Origin: an uncultured Porphyromonadaceae bacterium
GTDB taxonomy: Bacteria; Bacteroidota; Bacteroidia; Bacteroidales; Muribaculaceae
Direction of reading: 5' to 3'
NCBI GenBank assembly: GCA_947178165.1
Contig: CAMWXH010000019.1
Coordinates: 1-37,090 of the forward strand
DNA: 37,090 bases
Shown here: positions 7,896 to 16,610 of the stretch, one piece after another
How the letters are laid out: each line of letters starts with the position of its first letter
Numbering within the stretch: position 1 is the first letter of the stretch
The notes under the pieces: generated by a model
What the model was told of the DNA's origin: nothing
Database searches by the model: none
The model's input: only the letters and a program-made list of their open reading frames with translations
Made by a program: the position numbers and the translations under genes

Positions 7896-10691
7896 ATGAG
7901 TGATTACGATAGCTATCGTCCGGAAATTTCATATTCCGAAGAACTTCCCCCGGCATCTGTTCTTGATGAAAAAAAGAACGACACGGGGAGAACAACCGGA
8001 AGAAAAGTAAGTAACGGAAAAAAAATAAATAAGAAGAAGACAAAGCGTCCTGTTGAAAAAACGCCAAATACAGTCAAAGATAAAATCGTTGCCGAACAGC
8101 CATTCTTTGAAAAGCTTGTTGAAGCCTTTACAGGCACTTCTGCCCGTCTTCTTTTAGGGATATTCCTTGGCTGCTTCACTATTTATTTGGGTGTGGCCTT
8201 CTTCTCCTATTTCAGCAGTTGTATCCAAGATCAGTCTGCTGTGAATGCATACGCTATAGGAACTGCACCAGCTATTTCAAATTCAGCCGGTGAAGGGGGT
8301 GCCAGACTTTCCGAATTCCTTATTAACGAGACTTTTGGCTTAGGTTCTTTTGTTATAGTTTTCTGGCTTGGTGCAATGAGCTTGAAACTACTTACGGGCC
8401 GTCCTAAATTCAAGTCAGTGAATTTCACTATAAAGTGTATTGTCGCCTTGATCACAGTCTCCCTGATAGTAGGGCTCACCACAATCGCGATGCATTCATC
8501 TGTGAATTGGGGAGGCTATCACGGCCGATATGTGAATGAGTTTATAATTCATTTCTTCGGAGGAATCGGAGCCACATTGCTATGTGTGTTCATGATAGCT
8601 CTGTTTGTTGTAATCTGCCTGCGCGACCTTGTTGGATGGATTATCAGGATGAAACGCAAACGTGATGAAAAACGAAGAATAATTGCTGAGCAGAAAGCTG
8701 CCGAGGAGGCTCAGCGAGAGGAAATTCGCAGGATGCAAGAGGAGGAAAGGATTGAAGATCTCAAAGCCGGGGAAACTGTCAATCTTGATCCGGAACCGAT
8801 TCCGGAAACTATTGACGAACCTGTTTCTTTTGCGCAGAATGAACCATTATACTCAATTGAAGGTGATGACACATACACTTCAGCCAACGCTGAGGATGAG
8901 GAACCTGAAGGAAGCGATGTGGTGTCAACCTCAGTTTCTGACTCCATGGTTGCCCCGACATACGATATGCCGGGTGAAAATAGTGAAAAGGAATCCGAGA
9001 ATGAGCATTCTGAAAACACCGGAGCTGATGCACCGGAGACTGTATCAGAGAATGAGCCGGAAAACGTGAGTGATGAAAATGTTGACAGCGATCTTGAAAA
9101 CGTTGAATCGAAGCCAGAACCTACAGATACGATGAGGGTAAACGTGAACCAGATTGCTGAAGCGACTGTGCCTCATTATAAAGTGGGGGAGGGGCCAGCC
9201 GACAATTACCCATACGAATTTCCTCCATTTGAGATATTGCGCCCCGGCGTAGAAAGGATAAGCGTTGACAATGAAGAACAACTTGACAATAAAGAGAAAA
9301 TCAGATCAACCCTTCTTGATTTCGGCATTCCGATCACTCGTATAGAGGCTACTGTAGGGCCGACTATCACTCTATATGAGATTGTGCCTGACAAAGGTGT
9401 GAAGATTGCGAAAATTCGTTCGCTTGTTGATGACATAGCCTTGAGTCTCTCGGCAAACGGAGTGCGTATCATTGCTCCGATTCCGGGTAAGGGAACCGTA
9501 GGTATCGAAGTGGCGAACAAAGATCCTCAGGTTGTGTCAATGAGAACTATTATTAAGTCAAAGAAATTTCAGGAAAGCAAGTATATCTTGCCTGTTGCAA
9601 TAGGTTCAACGATCTCCAATGATGTCTATATTGCCGATCTTGCCAAAATGCCTCACCTTCTTGTTGCTGGTGCAACAGGTCAGGGTAAATCAGTGGGCTT
9701 GAATGCAATCATAGCGTCCCTCCTTTATTGCAAGCGTCCTAATGAACTGAAATTTGTTATGATTGACCCTAAGCAGGTGGAATTTTCACTTTATAATAAA
9801 ATCAAGGATCATTATATGGCAGTCATCCCTTCGGAGGAGGATGAGGAACCTGTAATCACGGATATGCAGAAAGTGGAGGCAACTTTAAACTCCTTGTGTA
9901 TCGAAATGGATAACCGCTATAACCTTTTGAAGAATGCCCATACCCGAAACATAGAGGAATATAATGCCAAATACAAGGCCGGAAAGCTTAACCCGGCTGA
10001 GGGGCACAGGGTGTTGCCTTATATTGTTGTCGTTGTTGATGAGTTCGGCGACCTCATAATGGTATCAGGAAAGAACGTAGAGATGCCTATTGCGCGTCTG
10101 GCTCAGAAGGCACGTGCGGTGGGTATGCATGTAATCATAGCAACTCAGAGGCCTTCTACCAATGTTATCACCGGTATTATAAAAGCCAACTTCCCTGCCA
10201 GGATGTCGTTCAAGGTATCATCGGGTGTTGACTCAAAAACAATTCTTGACACCACCGGAGCCCAGCAGCTGATAGGCCGCGGAGATATGCTTATCTTCAA
10301 CAATTCGGAGATGGTCCGAGTGCAGTGTGCCTTTATCGACACTCCGGAAGTTGAAGCTATTTGTGATTACGTTGAAAAACAACCATACGCTCAAGGCACG
10401 TATCTCCTTCCGGAACCAATGCTTGGGGATGGAGATGGTGAGGGCGCCGGAGGTGGTGGACTTTCTGGCGACCGGGACCCTTTGTTTGAGGAGGCGGCTC
10501 GAATTGTTGTCAATTCCGGAACGGCTTCCACATCCTACTTGCAACGAAGATTCTCTATTGGATATAACCGTGCAGGAAAGATTATGGATCAGCTTGAAGC
10601 CATGGGAATTGTAGGGGCATCGCAAGGTGGAAAACCGCGTGCTGTATTGGTTGACCAGATTGGTCTTGAGCAGATTCTCAGCACATTGTAA
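7896..10691 (+). CDS. ftsK: DNA translocase FtsK
   Basis: Septal DNA pump that clears and resolves chromosome termini at division. Its 931 residues comprise a basic cytoplasmic leader (GRKVSNGKKINKKKTKRP), four membrane helices between about residues 85 and 250, a basic/acidic linker rich in Glu and Asp (about 255-430), and the FtsK alpha/beta motor. Walker A is VAGATGQGKSVGLN (about 588-601) and Walker B is IVVVVDEFGDLIM (about 707-719). The C-terminal winged-helix gamma domain runs from DPLFEEAARIVVNSG (about 861) to the end and would read KOPS-type polarity sequences. GGDG-type linker residues lie between motor and gamma. It follows the L,D-transpeptidase by 4 nt, linking chromosome segregation and cell-wall remodelling in one operon. 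Confidence 0.97.
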   Translation: MSDYDSYRPEISYSEELPPASVLDEKKNDTGRTTGRKVSNGKKINKKKTKRPVEKTPNTVKDKIVAEQPFFEKLVEAFTGTSARLLLGIFLGCFTIYLGVAFFSYFSSCIQDQSAVNAYAIGTAPAISNSAGEGGARLSEFLINETFGLGSFVIVFWLGAMSLKLLTGRPKFKSVNFTIKCIVALITVSLIVGLTTIAMHSSVNWGGYHGRYVNEFIIHFFGGIGATLLCVFMIALFVVICLRDLVGWIIRMKRKRDEKRRIIAEQKAAEEAQREEIRRMQEEERIEDLKAGETVNLDPEPIPETIDEPVSFAQNEPLYSIEGDDTYTSANAEDEEPEGSDVVSTSVSDSMVAPTYDMPGENSEKESENEHSENTGADAPETVSENEPENVSDENVDSDLENVESKPEPTDTMRVNVNQIAEATVPHYKVGEGPADNYPYEFPPFEILRPGVERISVDNEEQLDNKEKIRSTLLDFGIPITRIEATVGPTITLYEIVPDKGVKIAKIRSLVDDIALSLSANGVRIIAPIPGKGTVGIEVANKDPQVVSMRTIIKSKKFQESKYILPVAIGSTISNDVYIADLAKMPHLLVAGATGQGKSVGLNAIIASLLYCKRPNELKFVMIDPKQVEFSLYNKIKDHYMAVIPSEEDEEPVITDMQKVEATLNSLCIEMDNRYNLLKNAHTRNIEEYNAKYKAGKLNPAEGHRVLPYIVVVVDEFGDLIMVSGKNVEMPIARLAQKARAVGMHVIIATQRPSTNVITGIIKANFPARMSFKVSSGVDSKTILDTTGAQQLIGRGDMLIFNNSEMVRVQCAFIDTPEVEAICDYVEKQPYAQGTYLLPEPMLGDGDGEGAGGGGLSGDRDPLFEEAARIVVNSGTASTSYLQRRFSIGYNRAGKIMDQLEAMGIVGASQGGKPRAVLVDQIGLEQILSTL

Positions 10692-10782
10692 GCATCTGCC
10701 TTGCCTACGAATGTTTGTGATAAAGTTATTAATTATCTGATAGATATAATTGATATTATTAGATATAATTAGATATTAAAAG

Positions 10783-11406
10783 ATGGGAATAAAGACTCTA
10801 TCTTCGGCTTTAATAATTTTTCTGAGCATGTTTCTTTCTTTTCAGGCAAAAGGGGAGACAGCGGGAGATATTCTTGCTAAATCAGCCTCAAAAGTTAAAG
10901 GTTCAAAAGGGGTTGAAGTAAACTATAATATATCGGGTGGCGGACGGTCAATCTCCGGCGTATTGAAAAGTTCCGGATCAAAATTTTATGTGAAGGCGGG
11001 GGGAATGGAGTCCTGGTATAATGGGAAATCCCTATATACCTACAATCCATCTACCAAAGAAACTACAGTGGTTAATCCCACTCCTGCAGAATTAGCTGAG
11101 GTGAATCCTTTGATATATATGAGCAGTTATTCTAAATTTTTCTCTCCCGCTTTTTCCAAGAATAAGCCTGCCGGGAAATACGTGATCGATCTCAATTCAA
11201 AAAGCAGGAAAGCCCCGGCGAAAAAGATTACTGTATTCATAAATTCAAAGACACTGCATCCGGAAAAATTCATCATAACTGCAACGGATGGGAGCGTGAC
11301 AAACGTTAGCATAACGAAGGGAAATTATGCATGTTCTTTTGCTTCATCAGTGTTTGAATATCCTAAGGCCAGATTTTCTAATGTTAATCTGGTTGACTTA
11401 AGATAA
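10783..11406 (+). CDS. LolA-like outer-membrane lipoprotein carrier
   Basis: A 207-residue exported protein with a signal peptide (about residues 1-25, ending AKGETA) and no lipobox cysteine. The body matches the LolA/LolB-type half-barrel pattern: GDILAKSASKVKG, a strand series through GVLKSSGSKFYVKAGGMESWYNGKSLYTYNPSTKE, then VFINSKTLHPEKFIITATDGS. The expected role is to carry lipoproteins across the periplasm from the Lol ABC complex. It is shorter and more diverged than proteobacterial LolA, and no LolB or LolCDE genes lie here, so a related lipid or lipoprotein chaperone role is possible. It lies 91 nt after ftsK in AT-rich DNA where I see no clear promoter, so read-through from ftsK is plausible. 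Confidence 0.8.
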   Translation: MGIKTLSSALIIFLSMFLSFQAKGETAGDILAKSASKVKGSKGVEVNYNISGGGRSISGVLKSSGSKFYVKAGGMESWYNGKSLYTYNPSTKETTVVNPTPAELAEVNPLIYMSSYSKFFSPAFSKNKPAGKYVIDLNSKSRKAPAKKITVFINSKTLHPEKFIITATDGSVTNVSITKGNYACSFASSVFEYPKARFSNVNLVDLR

Positions 11407-11500
11407 ATGATAAAAACCGTTTGTGGTTTGTTATAAAGAGTGTGTGGTTGTTAGGATTTCAATATTGTGATTTTATCAACCTCGTTAATAAAAAATCTAA

Positions 11501-12454
11501 ATGACTATGAAAGAGAATTTAGTAAAGGTTTTAATCATCGGGTCGGGTCCGGCCGGCTACACGGCAGGAATATATGCAGGAAGAGCAAACCTGTCACCGC
11601 TCATTTATGAAGGGGATCAGCCCGGTGGACAATTGACCCAGACAACAGAAATAGAGAATTTCCCAGGATATCCACAAGGAGTTGACGGGAATGAGATGAT
11701 GTCACATCTCAGGGAGCAGGCTTTACGCTTTGGCGCTTCAATAAAGTCGCGCAAGATAGTGAAGGTTGACTTTTCAAAACGCCCTTTTGTATGCGAAGAC
11801 GAACGAGGGGAGAAAGTGGAAGCAGAGACTGTGATCATCTCTACAGGCGCTTCTGCAAAATATCTTGGCCTTGCAGATGAAGAGAAATATCGGGGGCTCG
11901 GTGTTAGTGCCTGTGCAACGTGCGATGGTTTCTTTTACAGAAAGAAACGTGTGGCAGTTGTCGGTGGTGGTGACACAGCCTGTGAGGAGGCACTTTATCT
12001 GTCATCTCTTGCTGAGAAAGTCTATATGATTGTAAGAAAAGATTATCTCCGTGCATCTGATGTAATGAAACGGAGAGTGATGGAGAAGGAAAATATCGAA
12101 GTGCTTTTCAATTGTAACACAGAAGGCCTCTATGGCGAGGACGGCGTTGAAGGGGTACACATTGTGCGTCATCTTGGCACTGATAAAGAGGAACGCTTCG
12201 ACCTTGCCGTCGAAGGATTTTTCCTTGCGATAGGCCACCGTCCTAATACCGAGATTTTCCGTGGGCAGATTGATATTGACGCTGAGGGGTATATAGTTGT
12301 TGCCGCTCCAACCACCAAGACCAATGTTGAAGGAGTGTTTGCGGCCGGTGATTGTGCCGATCCCATCTATCGTCAGGCTGTAAGCGCCGCCGGCACCGGA
12401 TGTCGCGCCGCGATTGATGCAGAGCGATTCCTGTTGGCAAAAGAGGAACTTTAA
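11501..12454 (+). CDS. trxB: Thioredoxin-disulfide reductase
   Basis: NADPH-dependent flavoenzyme that reduces thioredoxin in the cytoplasm. The 317 residues contain the FAD site IIGSGPAGYTAGIYAGRA near the N-terminus, GDQPGGQLTQTTEIENFPG, the redox-active CATCDG (about residues 137-142), the NADPH-binding VVGGGDTACEEALYL, and the C-terminal FAD motif GVFAAGDCADPIYRQAVSAAG. The first codons read MTMKEN. The second ATG, at 11507, is an equally good start. Four closely spaced genes follow in the same direction (gaps of 10, 44 and 39 nt), so it probably heads that operon. Confidence 0.97.
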   Translation: MTMKENLVKVLIIGSGPAGYTAGIYAGRANLSPLIYEGDQPGGQLTQTTEIENFPGYPQGVDGNEMMSHLREQALRFGASIKSRKIVKVDFSKRPFVCEDERGEKVEAETVIISTGASAKYLGLADEEKYRGLGVSACATCDGFFYRKKRVAVVGGGDTACEEALYLSSLAEKVYMIVRKDYLRASDVMKRRVMEKENIEVLFNCNTEGLYGEDGVEGVHIVRHLGTDKEERFDLAVEGFFLAIGHRPNTEIFRGQIDIDAEGYIVVAAPTTKTNVEGVFAAGDCADPIYRQAVSAAGTGCRAAIDAERFLLAKEEL

Positions 12455-12464
12455 TTTTCATGAT

Positions 12465-12893
12465 ATGGAGAAAGATGAGAAACAGAGTCTGCTCGACCGA
12501 CGCTATCTGAGGATGGCAATGATATGGAGTGAAAATTCTTATTGTGTCCGCAGGAAAGTCGGAGCACTTATCGTGAAAGATAAGATGATCATTTCAGACG
12601 GTTTCAATGGAACGCCTTCAGGATTCCCCAATCTATGTGAGAGTGCTGATGGCGTCACTTTCCCATACGTGCTCCACGCTGAGGCCAATGCCATTACGAA
12701 GGTGGCCAGAAGTAATAATTCGAGTGAAGGAAGCACTCTGTATGTCACGGCAAGTCCGTGCATGGAATGTTCGAAATTAATTATCCAGGCCGGGATACGC
12801 CGGGTGGTATTTTCCGAACTGTATAGAATTACCGATGGCCTTGACCTTCTTAAGAAGGCCGGGGTTGAGACAGTGCATCTCCCTCTTGACTGA
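12465..12893 (+). CDS. dCMP/CMP deaminase family protein (probable deoxycytidylate deaminase)
   Basis: Zinc-dependent deamination of a deoxycytidine nucleotide, supplying dUMP for dTMP synthesis. The zinc and proton-shuttle motif HAEANAI and the second ligand pair SPCMEC are intact. MAMIWSENSYCVRRKVGALIVKD at the N-terminus and ISDGFNGTPSGFPNLCE before the zinc site are typical of the dCMP deaminase/ComEB branch. I chose the ATG at 12465 (142 residues, MEKDEKQSLL), since an upstream in-frame ATG at 12414 would overlap trxB by 41 nt and add residues unlike the family. It starts 10 nt after trxB. The exact substrate is inferred from family resemblance. Confidence 0.88.
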   Translation: MEKDEKQSLLDRRYLRMAMIWSENSYCVRRKVGALIVKDKMIISDGFNGTPSGFPNLCESADGVTFPYVLHAEANAITKVARSNNSSEGSTLYVTASPCMECSKLIIQAGIRRVVFSELYRITDGLDLLKKAGVETVHLPLD

Positions 12894-12899
12894 AAGAGT

Positions 12900-12923
12900 G
12901 AGTCCGCTTTCCGAGCGGAACTC
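12900..12923 (+). other. Intercistronic hairpin before the S41 protease gene
   Basis: Arms GAGTCCGCT (12900-12908) and AGCGGAACTC (12914-12923) pair with a single bulged base around a five-base loop. No run of T follows (GATAAAATAAT), so it is not a standard terminator. It lies between the deaminase stop and the protease start and may slow or trim the transcript. Confidence 0.5.
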
Positions 12924-12937
12924 GATAAAATAATACA

Positions 12938-14560
12938 ATGAGAGAAAATAAAAGAAATTTAGGTTATATTCTGCTGCCTTTAGTTCTTTGTGCAGGTATT
13001 ATAGGCGGCATATTCATCGGCAAATTTGTAGAGCAACGTCGTGTTTCTCCCACACAGGAGAAATTGCAGACGATTCTTGATCTCATTGAATCGCAATATG
13101 TTGATGAAATCAATATAGATTCTCTTTTGGAGAAGTCGATTCCGGATATAATGTTGTCGTTGGATCCACATTCCGCCTACATTCCGGCTTCTGAACTCAC
13201 TCAGACCAATGATGAGCTTGCGGGTTCATTCGGAGGAGTAGGAGTGTCATTCCAGATTATAAATGACACGGTGAATGTGATTGAAGTTGTTTCCGGAGGC
13301 CCTGCTGAGAAAGTAGGCCTGTTGCCCGGCGACCGCATAATAGAGGCAGACGGCAAGCAGCTGAGTGGCGCAAATGTCACTAATGAGGATGTTTTCTCCG
13401 CGCTTCGCGGTAAGGAGGGCACGAAAGTCAAGATAAAGGTGAAGCGTTCAAACAGCCGCAACCTGCTCGACTATGAAGTGACCCGTGGCGAGATTCCCTC
13501 AAACAGCGTGGATGCTTCCTACATGATGAGTGACAGAACAGGATATATCAAGGTCAGCAAATTTGCCAGAACCACCTATTCAGAATTTCTAAATGCTCTC
13601 TCGAAGTTAAAGGGGAAAGGCGCAACCGGCTATATCATTGATTTGCGTAACAATTCCGGCGGGTATATGGATCAGGCTATATTTATGGCTAATGAGTTCC
13701 TCCCTTCCGGAAAGATGATAGTCTATACTAAAGGACGCACACCTGAAAATGAAACCATCGCTGTCAGTGACGGTACAGGCGGTTTCCAGGATGCGGCTGT
13801 CACAGTCCTTACCAATGAGTTTTCGGCATCAGCCTCAGAAATTTTTGCAGGTGCTATGCAGGATAACGACCGTGGAGTAGTGATCGGACGCAGGTCATTC
13901 GGAAAAGGGCTTGTTCAGAATCAGACAGAACTGCCCGACAGCTCAGCGATCAGGCTCACCGTGGCGCGTTATTACACACCTTCCGGACGCTCGATCCAGA
14001 AAGAATATAAACGCGGACGCGATGGCAAATATGAACTCGAAATAGTGGATCGCTATAATCACGGTGAGTTTTATTCGCAAGATAGCATCAGGTTTGATGA
14101 ATCCAAGAAGTTCACCACGGCTGCCGGGCGCACCGTGTATGGAGGAGGCGGGATTATGCCTGATATCTTTGTGCCGGAAGATACTATAGGTTATACATCC
14201 TATTATATCGAGGCTGTCAACAGAGGTTTAATACAGAAATTCTGTCATGAGATGGCGGAGAAATATCGACCGCTGATGAAGGAAAAGACCTTGGCAAATA
14301 TGAATCGAATTGTGCCACGGGATGAATCCTTGCTTAATCTGTTTGTTGACTGGGCTGTAGGCCAAGGCTTACCCGCAAGGTGGTATTATATCAACCAATC
14401 GAGAGATTTATTGTTAAATCAATTGAGGGCGGTACTTGCACGCGACCTGGTGGGATATGAGGCTTTCATAGAAATTCTCAATGAGAAAGACACCACTGTG
14501 AAGAAAGCCAAGGATATCTTAAGCTCGGGGGAAGCCGAGACTCTGCTCCGGAAACCTTAA
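12938..14560 (+). CDS. C-terminal processing protease, S41 family
   Basis: Envelope serine protease of the Prc/CtpA type. The 540 residues start with an uncleaved signal or anchor helix (about 8-30), then an N-terminal helical region with SQYVDEINIDSLLEKSIPDIMLSLDPHS. A PDZ domain (about 90-170; FGGVGVSFQ, VVSGGPAEKVGLLPGDRI) is followed by the protease domain with the catalytic Ser in NEFSASASEIFAGA (about residue 298) and the general-base Lys in RSFGKGLVQ (about residue 322). A C-terminal helical region of about 170 residues follows. In this family the PDZ domain recruits non-polar C-termini of periplasmic substrates. It lies 44 nt after the deaminase and 39 nt before the folate cyclo-ligase. 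The target is unknown. Confidence 0.93.
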   Translation: MRENKRNLGYILLPLVLCAGIIGGIFIGKFVEQRRVSPTQEKLQTILDLIESQYVDEINIDSLLEKSIPDIMLSLDPHSAYIPASELTQTNDELAGSFGGVGVSFQIINDTVNVIEVVSGGPAEKVGLLPGDRIIEADGKQLSGANVTNEDVFSALRGKEGTKVKIKVKRSNSRNLLDYEVTRGEIPSNSVDASYMMSDRTGYIKVSKFARTTYSEFLNALSKLKGKGATGYIIDLRNNSGGYMDQAIFMANEFLPSGKMIVYTKGRTPENETIAVSDGTGGFQDAAVTVLTNEFSASASEIFAGAMQDNDRGVVIGRRSFGKGLVQNQTELPDSSAIRLTVARYYTPSGRSIQKEYKRGRDGKYELEIVDRYNHGEFYSQDSIRFDESKKFTTAAGRTVYGGGGIMPDIFVPEDTIGYTSYYIEAVNRGLIQKFCHEMAEKYRPLMKEKTLANMNRIVPRDESLLNLFVDWAVGQGLPARWYYINQSRDLLLNQLRAVLARDLVGYEAFIEILNEKDTTVKKAKDILSSGEAETLLRKP

Positions 14561-14599
14561 TCAAAAAATGTAGAATCGGCTCGTAAAAATAAATTTGCT

Positions 14600-15145
14600 A
14601 TGGAAAAGAGCGAAATAAGAAGGAAAATCAAGGCTATGCGTTCTATGCTTCTCGAGGCAGAGAAAATGAGCGCGGCGGATGAAGTGTTTGAACAATTGGA
14701 GAAGACAGCCGCTTTTCTGTTGGCTGACAGAATTTTGATGTATCATTCTCTCCCGGATGAACTCTCCACTCATCGCTTCCTTGATAAATGGCACGGAAGG
14801 AAAAGTTTTTATTTGCCTCGTGTGAATGGTGTGAATCTTGAAATTTTACCATACGATGAGACAAGGCTTGAACTCGGTGCCTTCCATATAGAGGAACCAA
14901 CGGGTAACAATACTGTTCCCGCTGAGGATATTGAACTTGTAATTGTGCCAGCCGTGGCTTACGATCGTTCCGGCAATCGTCTTGGTCGCGGAAAAGGGTT
15001 CTATGACCGGCTTCTTGCTACGACCAAAGCGACTAAAGTTGGGGTTGGCTACGAATTTCAGATTGTTGACGAGATTCCCGCTGAGCCTCACGACGTAAAG
15101 ATGGACATGGTTATAACCCAGAAAACTGCCATAAGGATAAAATAA
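14600..15145 (+). CDS. 5-formyltetrahydrofolate cyclo-ligase
   Basis: ATP-dependent conversion of 5-formyl-THF to 5,10-methenyl-THF, returning the stored folate to one-carbon metabolism. Its 181 residues are the usual length. The start IRRKIKAMR matches the conserved K-R region, and the family signature is NRLGRGKGFYDR at about residues 130-141 after VIVPAVAYDRSG. The C-terminus (YEFQIVDEIPAEPHDVKMDMVIT) is also typical, with the conserved PxExHDxxxD pattern. Last gene before the terminator at 15205-15246, so it closes the trxB-led run. Confidence 0.93.
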   Translation: MEKSEIRRKIKAMRSMLLEAEKMSAADEVFEQLEKTAAFLLADRILMYHSLPDELSTHRFLDKWHGRKSFYLPRVNGVNLEILPYDETRLELGAFHIEEPTGNNTVPAEDIELVIVPAVAYDRSGNRLGRGKGFYDRLLATTKATKVGVGYEFQIVDEIPAEPHDVKMDMVITQKTAIRIK

Positions 15146-15204
15146 TTATCTTTTATGATTACATTCCTTGTATATCATATCGGCAATGAGGTGTAAGAAT
15201 AATA

Positions 15205-15246
15205 AAAAAGCGCTCCGGATCAAATAAATGCCCCGGAGTGCTTTTT
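15205..15246 (+). terminator. Rho-independent terminator after the folate cyclo-ligase gene
   Basis: Arms AAAAAGCGCTCCGG (15205-15218) and CCGGAGTGCTTTTT (15233-15246) pair over 14 bp with one G-T pair, with a 14-base loop and a T-rich end. The A-run on the left arm would let it work in both directions, but no leftward gene ends here. Confidence 0.9.
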
Positions 15247-15304
15247 ATTTAGTTATGAAGAAGTCGATTAAATAATTGTAATAAAATAGTAAAGCAGTTC
15301 AAGT

Positions 15305-15985
15305 ATGCCTGTATATAGCAGAGACTCAAAATTGTCTGATGTCATACTGTATGATCCATCGGTGATTCAGGTGGTTAATCGGTTTGGAATTTATCTTGGA
15401 GTTGGAGATTCCTCTATTAAGACAATTTGCGAGGAGCATAATATAGAGGAAACGCTATTCCTCTCCATTGTCAACACTTATCTGAACCGAAATTATTTCC
15501 CTGAAGGAACTGCCGGAAAGGTAAGCCTTCACTTGTTGATTGATTATCTTGAAAAAACAGATTATTATTACAGCAGTATCCTTCTCCCTAACATTGAACG
15601 TCACTTCAATCTTCTTATTTCAAAGAGTATAACTAATGAGGAGCCTACCAATCTTCAACTCTTGCAAAAATTCTTTATTGAGGTGAAGGCGGAGCTTTTA
15701 GGAGTGATTGAGACAGACTTAACTCATTGGTTTCCTGCTCTTAGGGGTAATAAGAAAATAGGGAGTATGGAGAAGGAGTGCTCAGAAAACAGGAAGCCAT
15801 ACGATAATCATGTCTTGGAGGAAAAAATAAGTGACCTAATCAACTTCTTTGTAATCCATTTGAGAGGGGTTTATGATCACAACCTTTGTGTAGCAGTGGT
15901 TTCAGCGCTTGTAACCCTTGAAAAGGATATCCAGCAGAATAATAGAATACGCGACAGAATTTTGAAACCGTTATGTCAAGAATAG
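15305..15985 (+). CDS. Hemerythrin-like regulatory protein lacking most iron ligands
   Basis: 226 residues resembling the Bacteroides hemerythrin-domain proteins that sit beside LuxR-type regulators. Residues about 15-55 (DPSVIQVVNRFGIYLGVGD, then IKTICEEHNIEETLFLSIVN) match the ScdA/RIC-type N-terminal segment, without its cysteine pair. The rest follows the four-helix order of that family, but the expected ligands are gone. The first helix reads YLEKTDYYYSSILLPNIE where the family has a His (RTHNYF-type). The second reads ELLGVIETDLTHWFPAL where HxxxE is expected. The last reads LEKDIQQNNRIRDRILKPL where DLxxHxxxED is expected. It is therefore unlikely to bind a di-iron centre in the usual way. 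Its end overlaps the LuxR gene by 13 nt. The family comparison is from memory. Confidence 0.7.
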   Translation: MPVYSRDSKLSDVILYDPSVIQVVNRFGIYLGVGDSSIKTICEEHNIEETLFLSIVNTYLNRNYFPEGTAGKVSLHLLIDYLEKTDYYYSSILLPNIERHFNLLISKSITNEEPTNLQLLQKFFIEVKAELLGVIETDLTHWFPALRGNKKIGSMEKECSENRKPYDNHVLEEKISDLINFFVIHLRGVYDHNLCVAVVSALVTLEKDIQQNNRIRDRILKPLCQE

Positions 15986-16548
15986 GGATTTTAGGGTTAT
16001 CCTCGATTGAGATAATGGGGATAAAAGGTATTCTGATTGAAATTCCCGGCTCGGTTTCTTCTTCAGTTGAAATCAACAGCTATGATAATTTTCATCACTT
16101 TAAGCAAGATGCCGATAAACTGGATCTATATATAGTGGGTATATCGGATTTTATAGGGCATATTTCTTTTTTTATGCCCAGGAAGGCGCGCACAGTCATA
16201 TTAAATCCGGGCAATATGATGGAAGAGAGAGAGAACGGCGCAGATGAAAAGAACTATTCAGGACTCAATCAGATATATAGGAATACACCTGAAGGAGAGC
16301 TTGCCGAAATATTCCGCGCATTGTTCGATGAAATGTCAGGGAAGATGGAAGTGTCGGGTGAGCTTTCGATACGTGAGAAGGAGGTGCTGAAGGAACTGGC
16401 TCGTGGAAAGACAAATAAAGAGATTGCTGATATTCTCTCAATCTCAGTCAACACGGTCATTACGCACCGAAAGAACATATCAACAAAGTTAGGAATCAAA
16501 TCTGTTTCCGGACTGTCATTATACGCCTTAATGAATGGGGTGATATGA
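15973..16548 (+). CDS. LuxR/NarL-type transcriptional regulator with degenerate receiver
   Basis: 191 residues. The C-terminal 65 are a clear LuxR-type helix-turn-helix: LSIREKEVLKELARGKTNKEIADILSISVNTV then THRKNISTKLGIKSVSGL. The N-terminal part (GILGLSSIEIMGIKGILIEI, LDLYIVGISDFIGH) has the spacing of a response-regulator receiver. It lacks the acidic pair after the first strand, and Gly stands where the phospho-accepting Asp should be. It therefore probably does not take phosphate from a histidine kinase. It overlaps the hemerythrin-like gene by 13 nt, so the two are translated together, and the upstream protein is the best candidate for its signal input. A palindrome at 16584-16600 just downstream could be its site. 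Confidence 0.85.
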   Translation: MSRIGILGLSSIEIMGIKGILIEIPGSVSSSVEINSYDNFHHFKQDADKLDLYIVGISDFIGHISFFMPRKARTVILNPGNMMEERENGADEKNYSGLNQIYRNTPEGELAEIFRALFDEMSGKMEVSGELSIREKEVLKELARGKTNKEIADILSISVNTVITHRKNISTKLGIKSVSGLSLYALMNGVI

Positions 16549-16583
16549 CCTTTGAAGAAAGAGAGTTTCTGTTTAAAAGAATT

Positions 16584-16600
16584 ATTTGATAAGGATTATC
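16584..16600. promoter_or_regulatory. 17-bp palindrome TTGATAA-GGA-TTATCAA, candidate operator
   Basis: Perfect 7-bp arms around a 3-bp centre, 36 nt after the luxR stop and about 60 bp upstream of the M16 protease promoter. Size and symmetry suit a dimeric helix-turn-helix regulator such as the neighbouring LuxR-type protein. It has no T-run after it, so it is a poor terminator. Confidence 0.4.
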
Positions 16601-16610
16601 AAGAAAATCT

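Noticed and set aside
8711..9069. Overlapping frames of about 100 residues on both strands inside ftsK.
   Set aside because: They mirror the Glu/Asp-rich linker of FtsK. Low-complexity coding DNA keeps the other frames open.
10692..10782. AT-rich short repeats (AGATATAATT-like units) before the LolA-like gene.
   Set aside because: The units are short and irregular in a very AT-rich gap. No promoter, operator or iteron pattern can be supported.
15193..15260. Possible small RNA between the folate cyclo-ligase gene and the hemerythrin-like gene.
   Set aside because: The only structure is the terminator hairpin. There is no promoter match before it and no other conserved fold that I can see.
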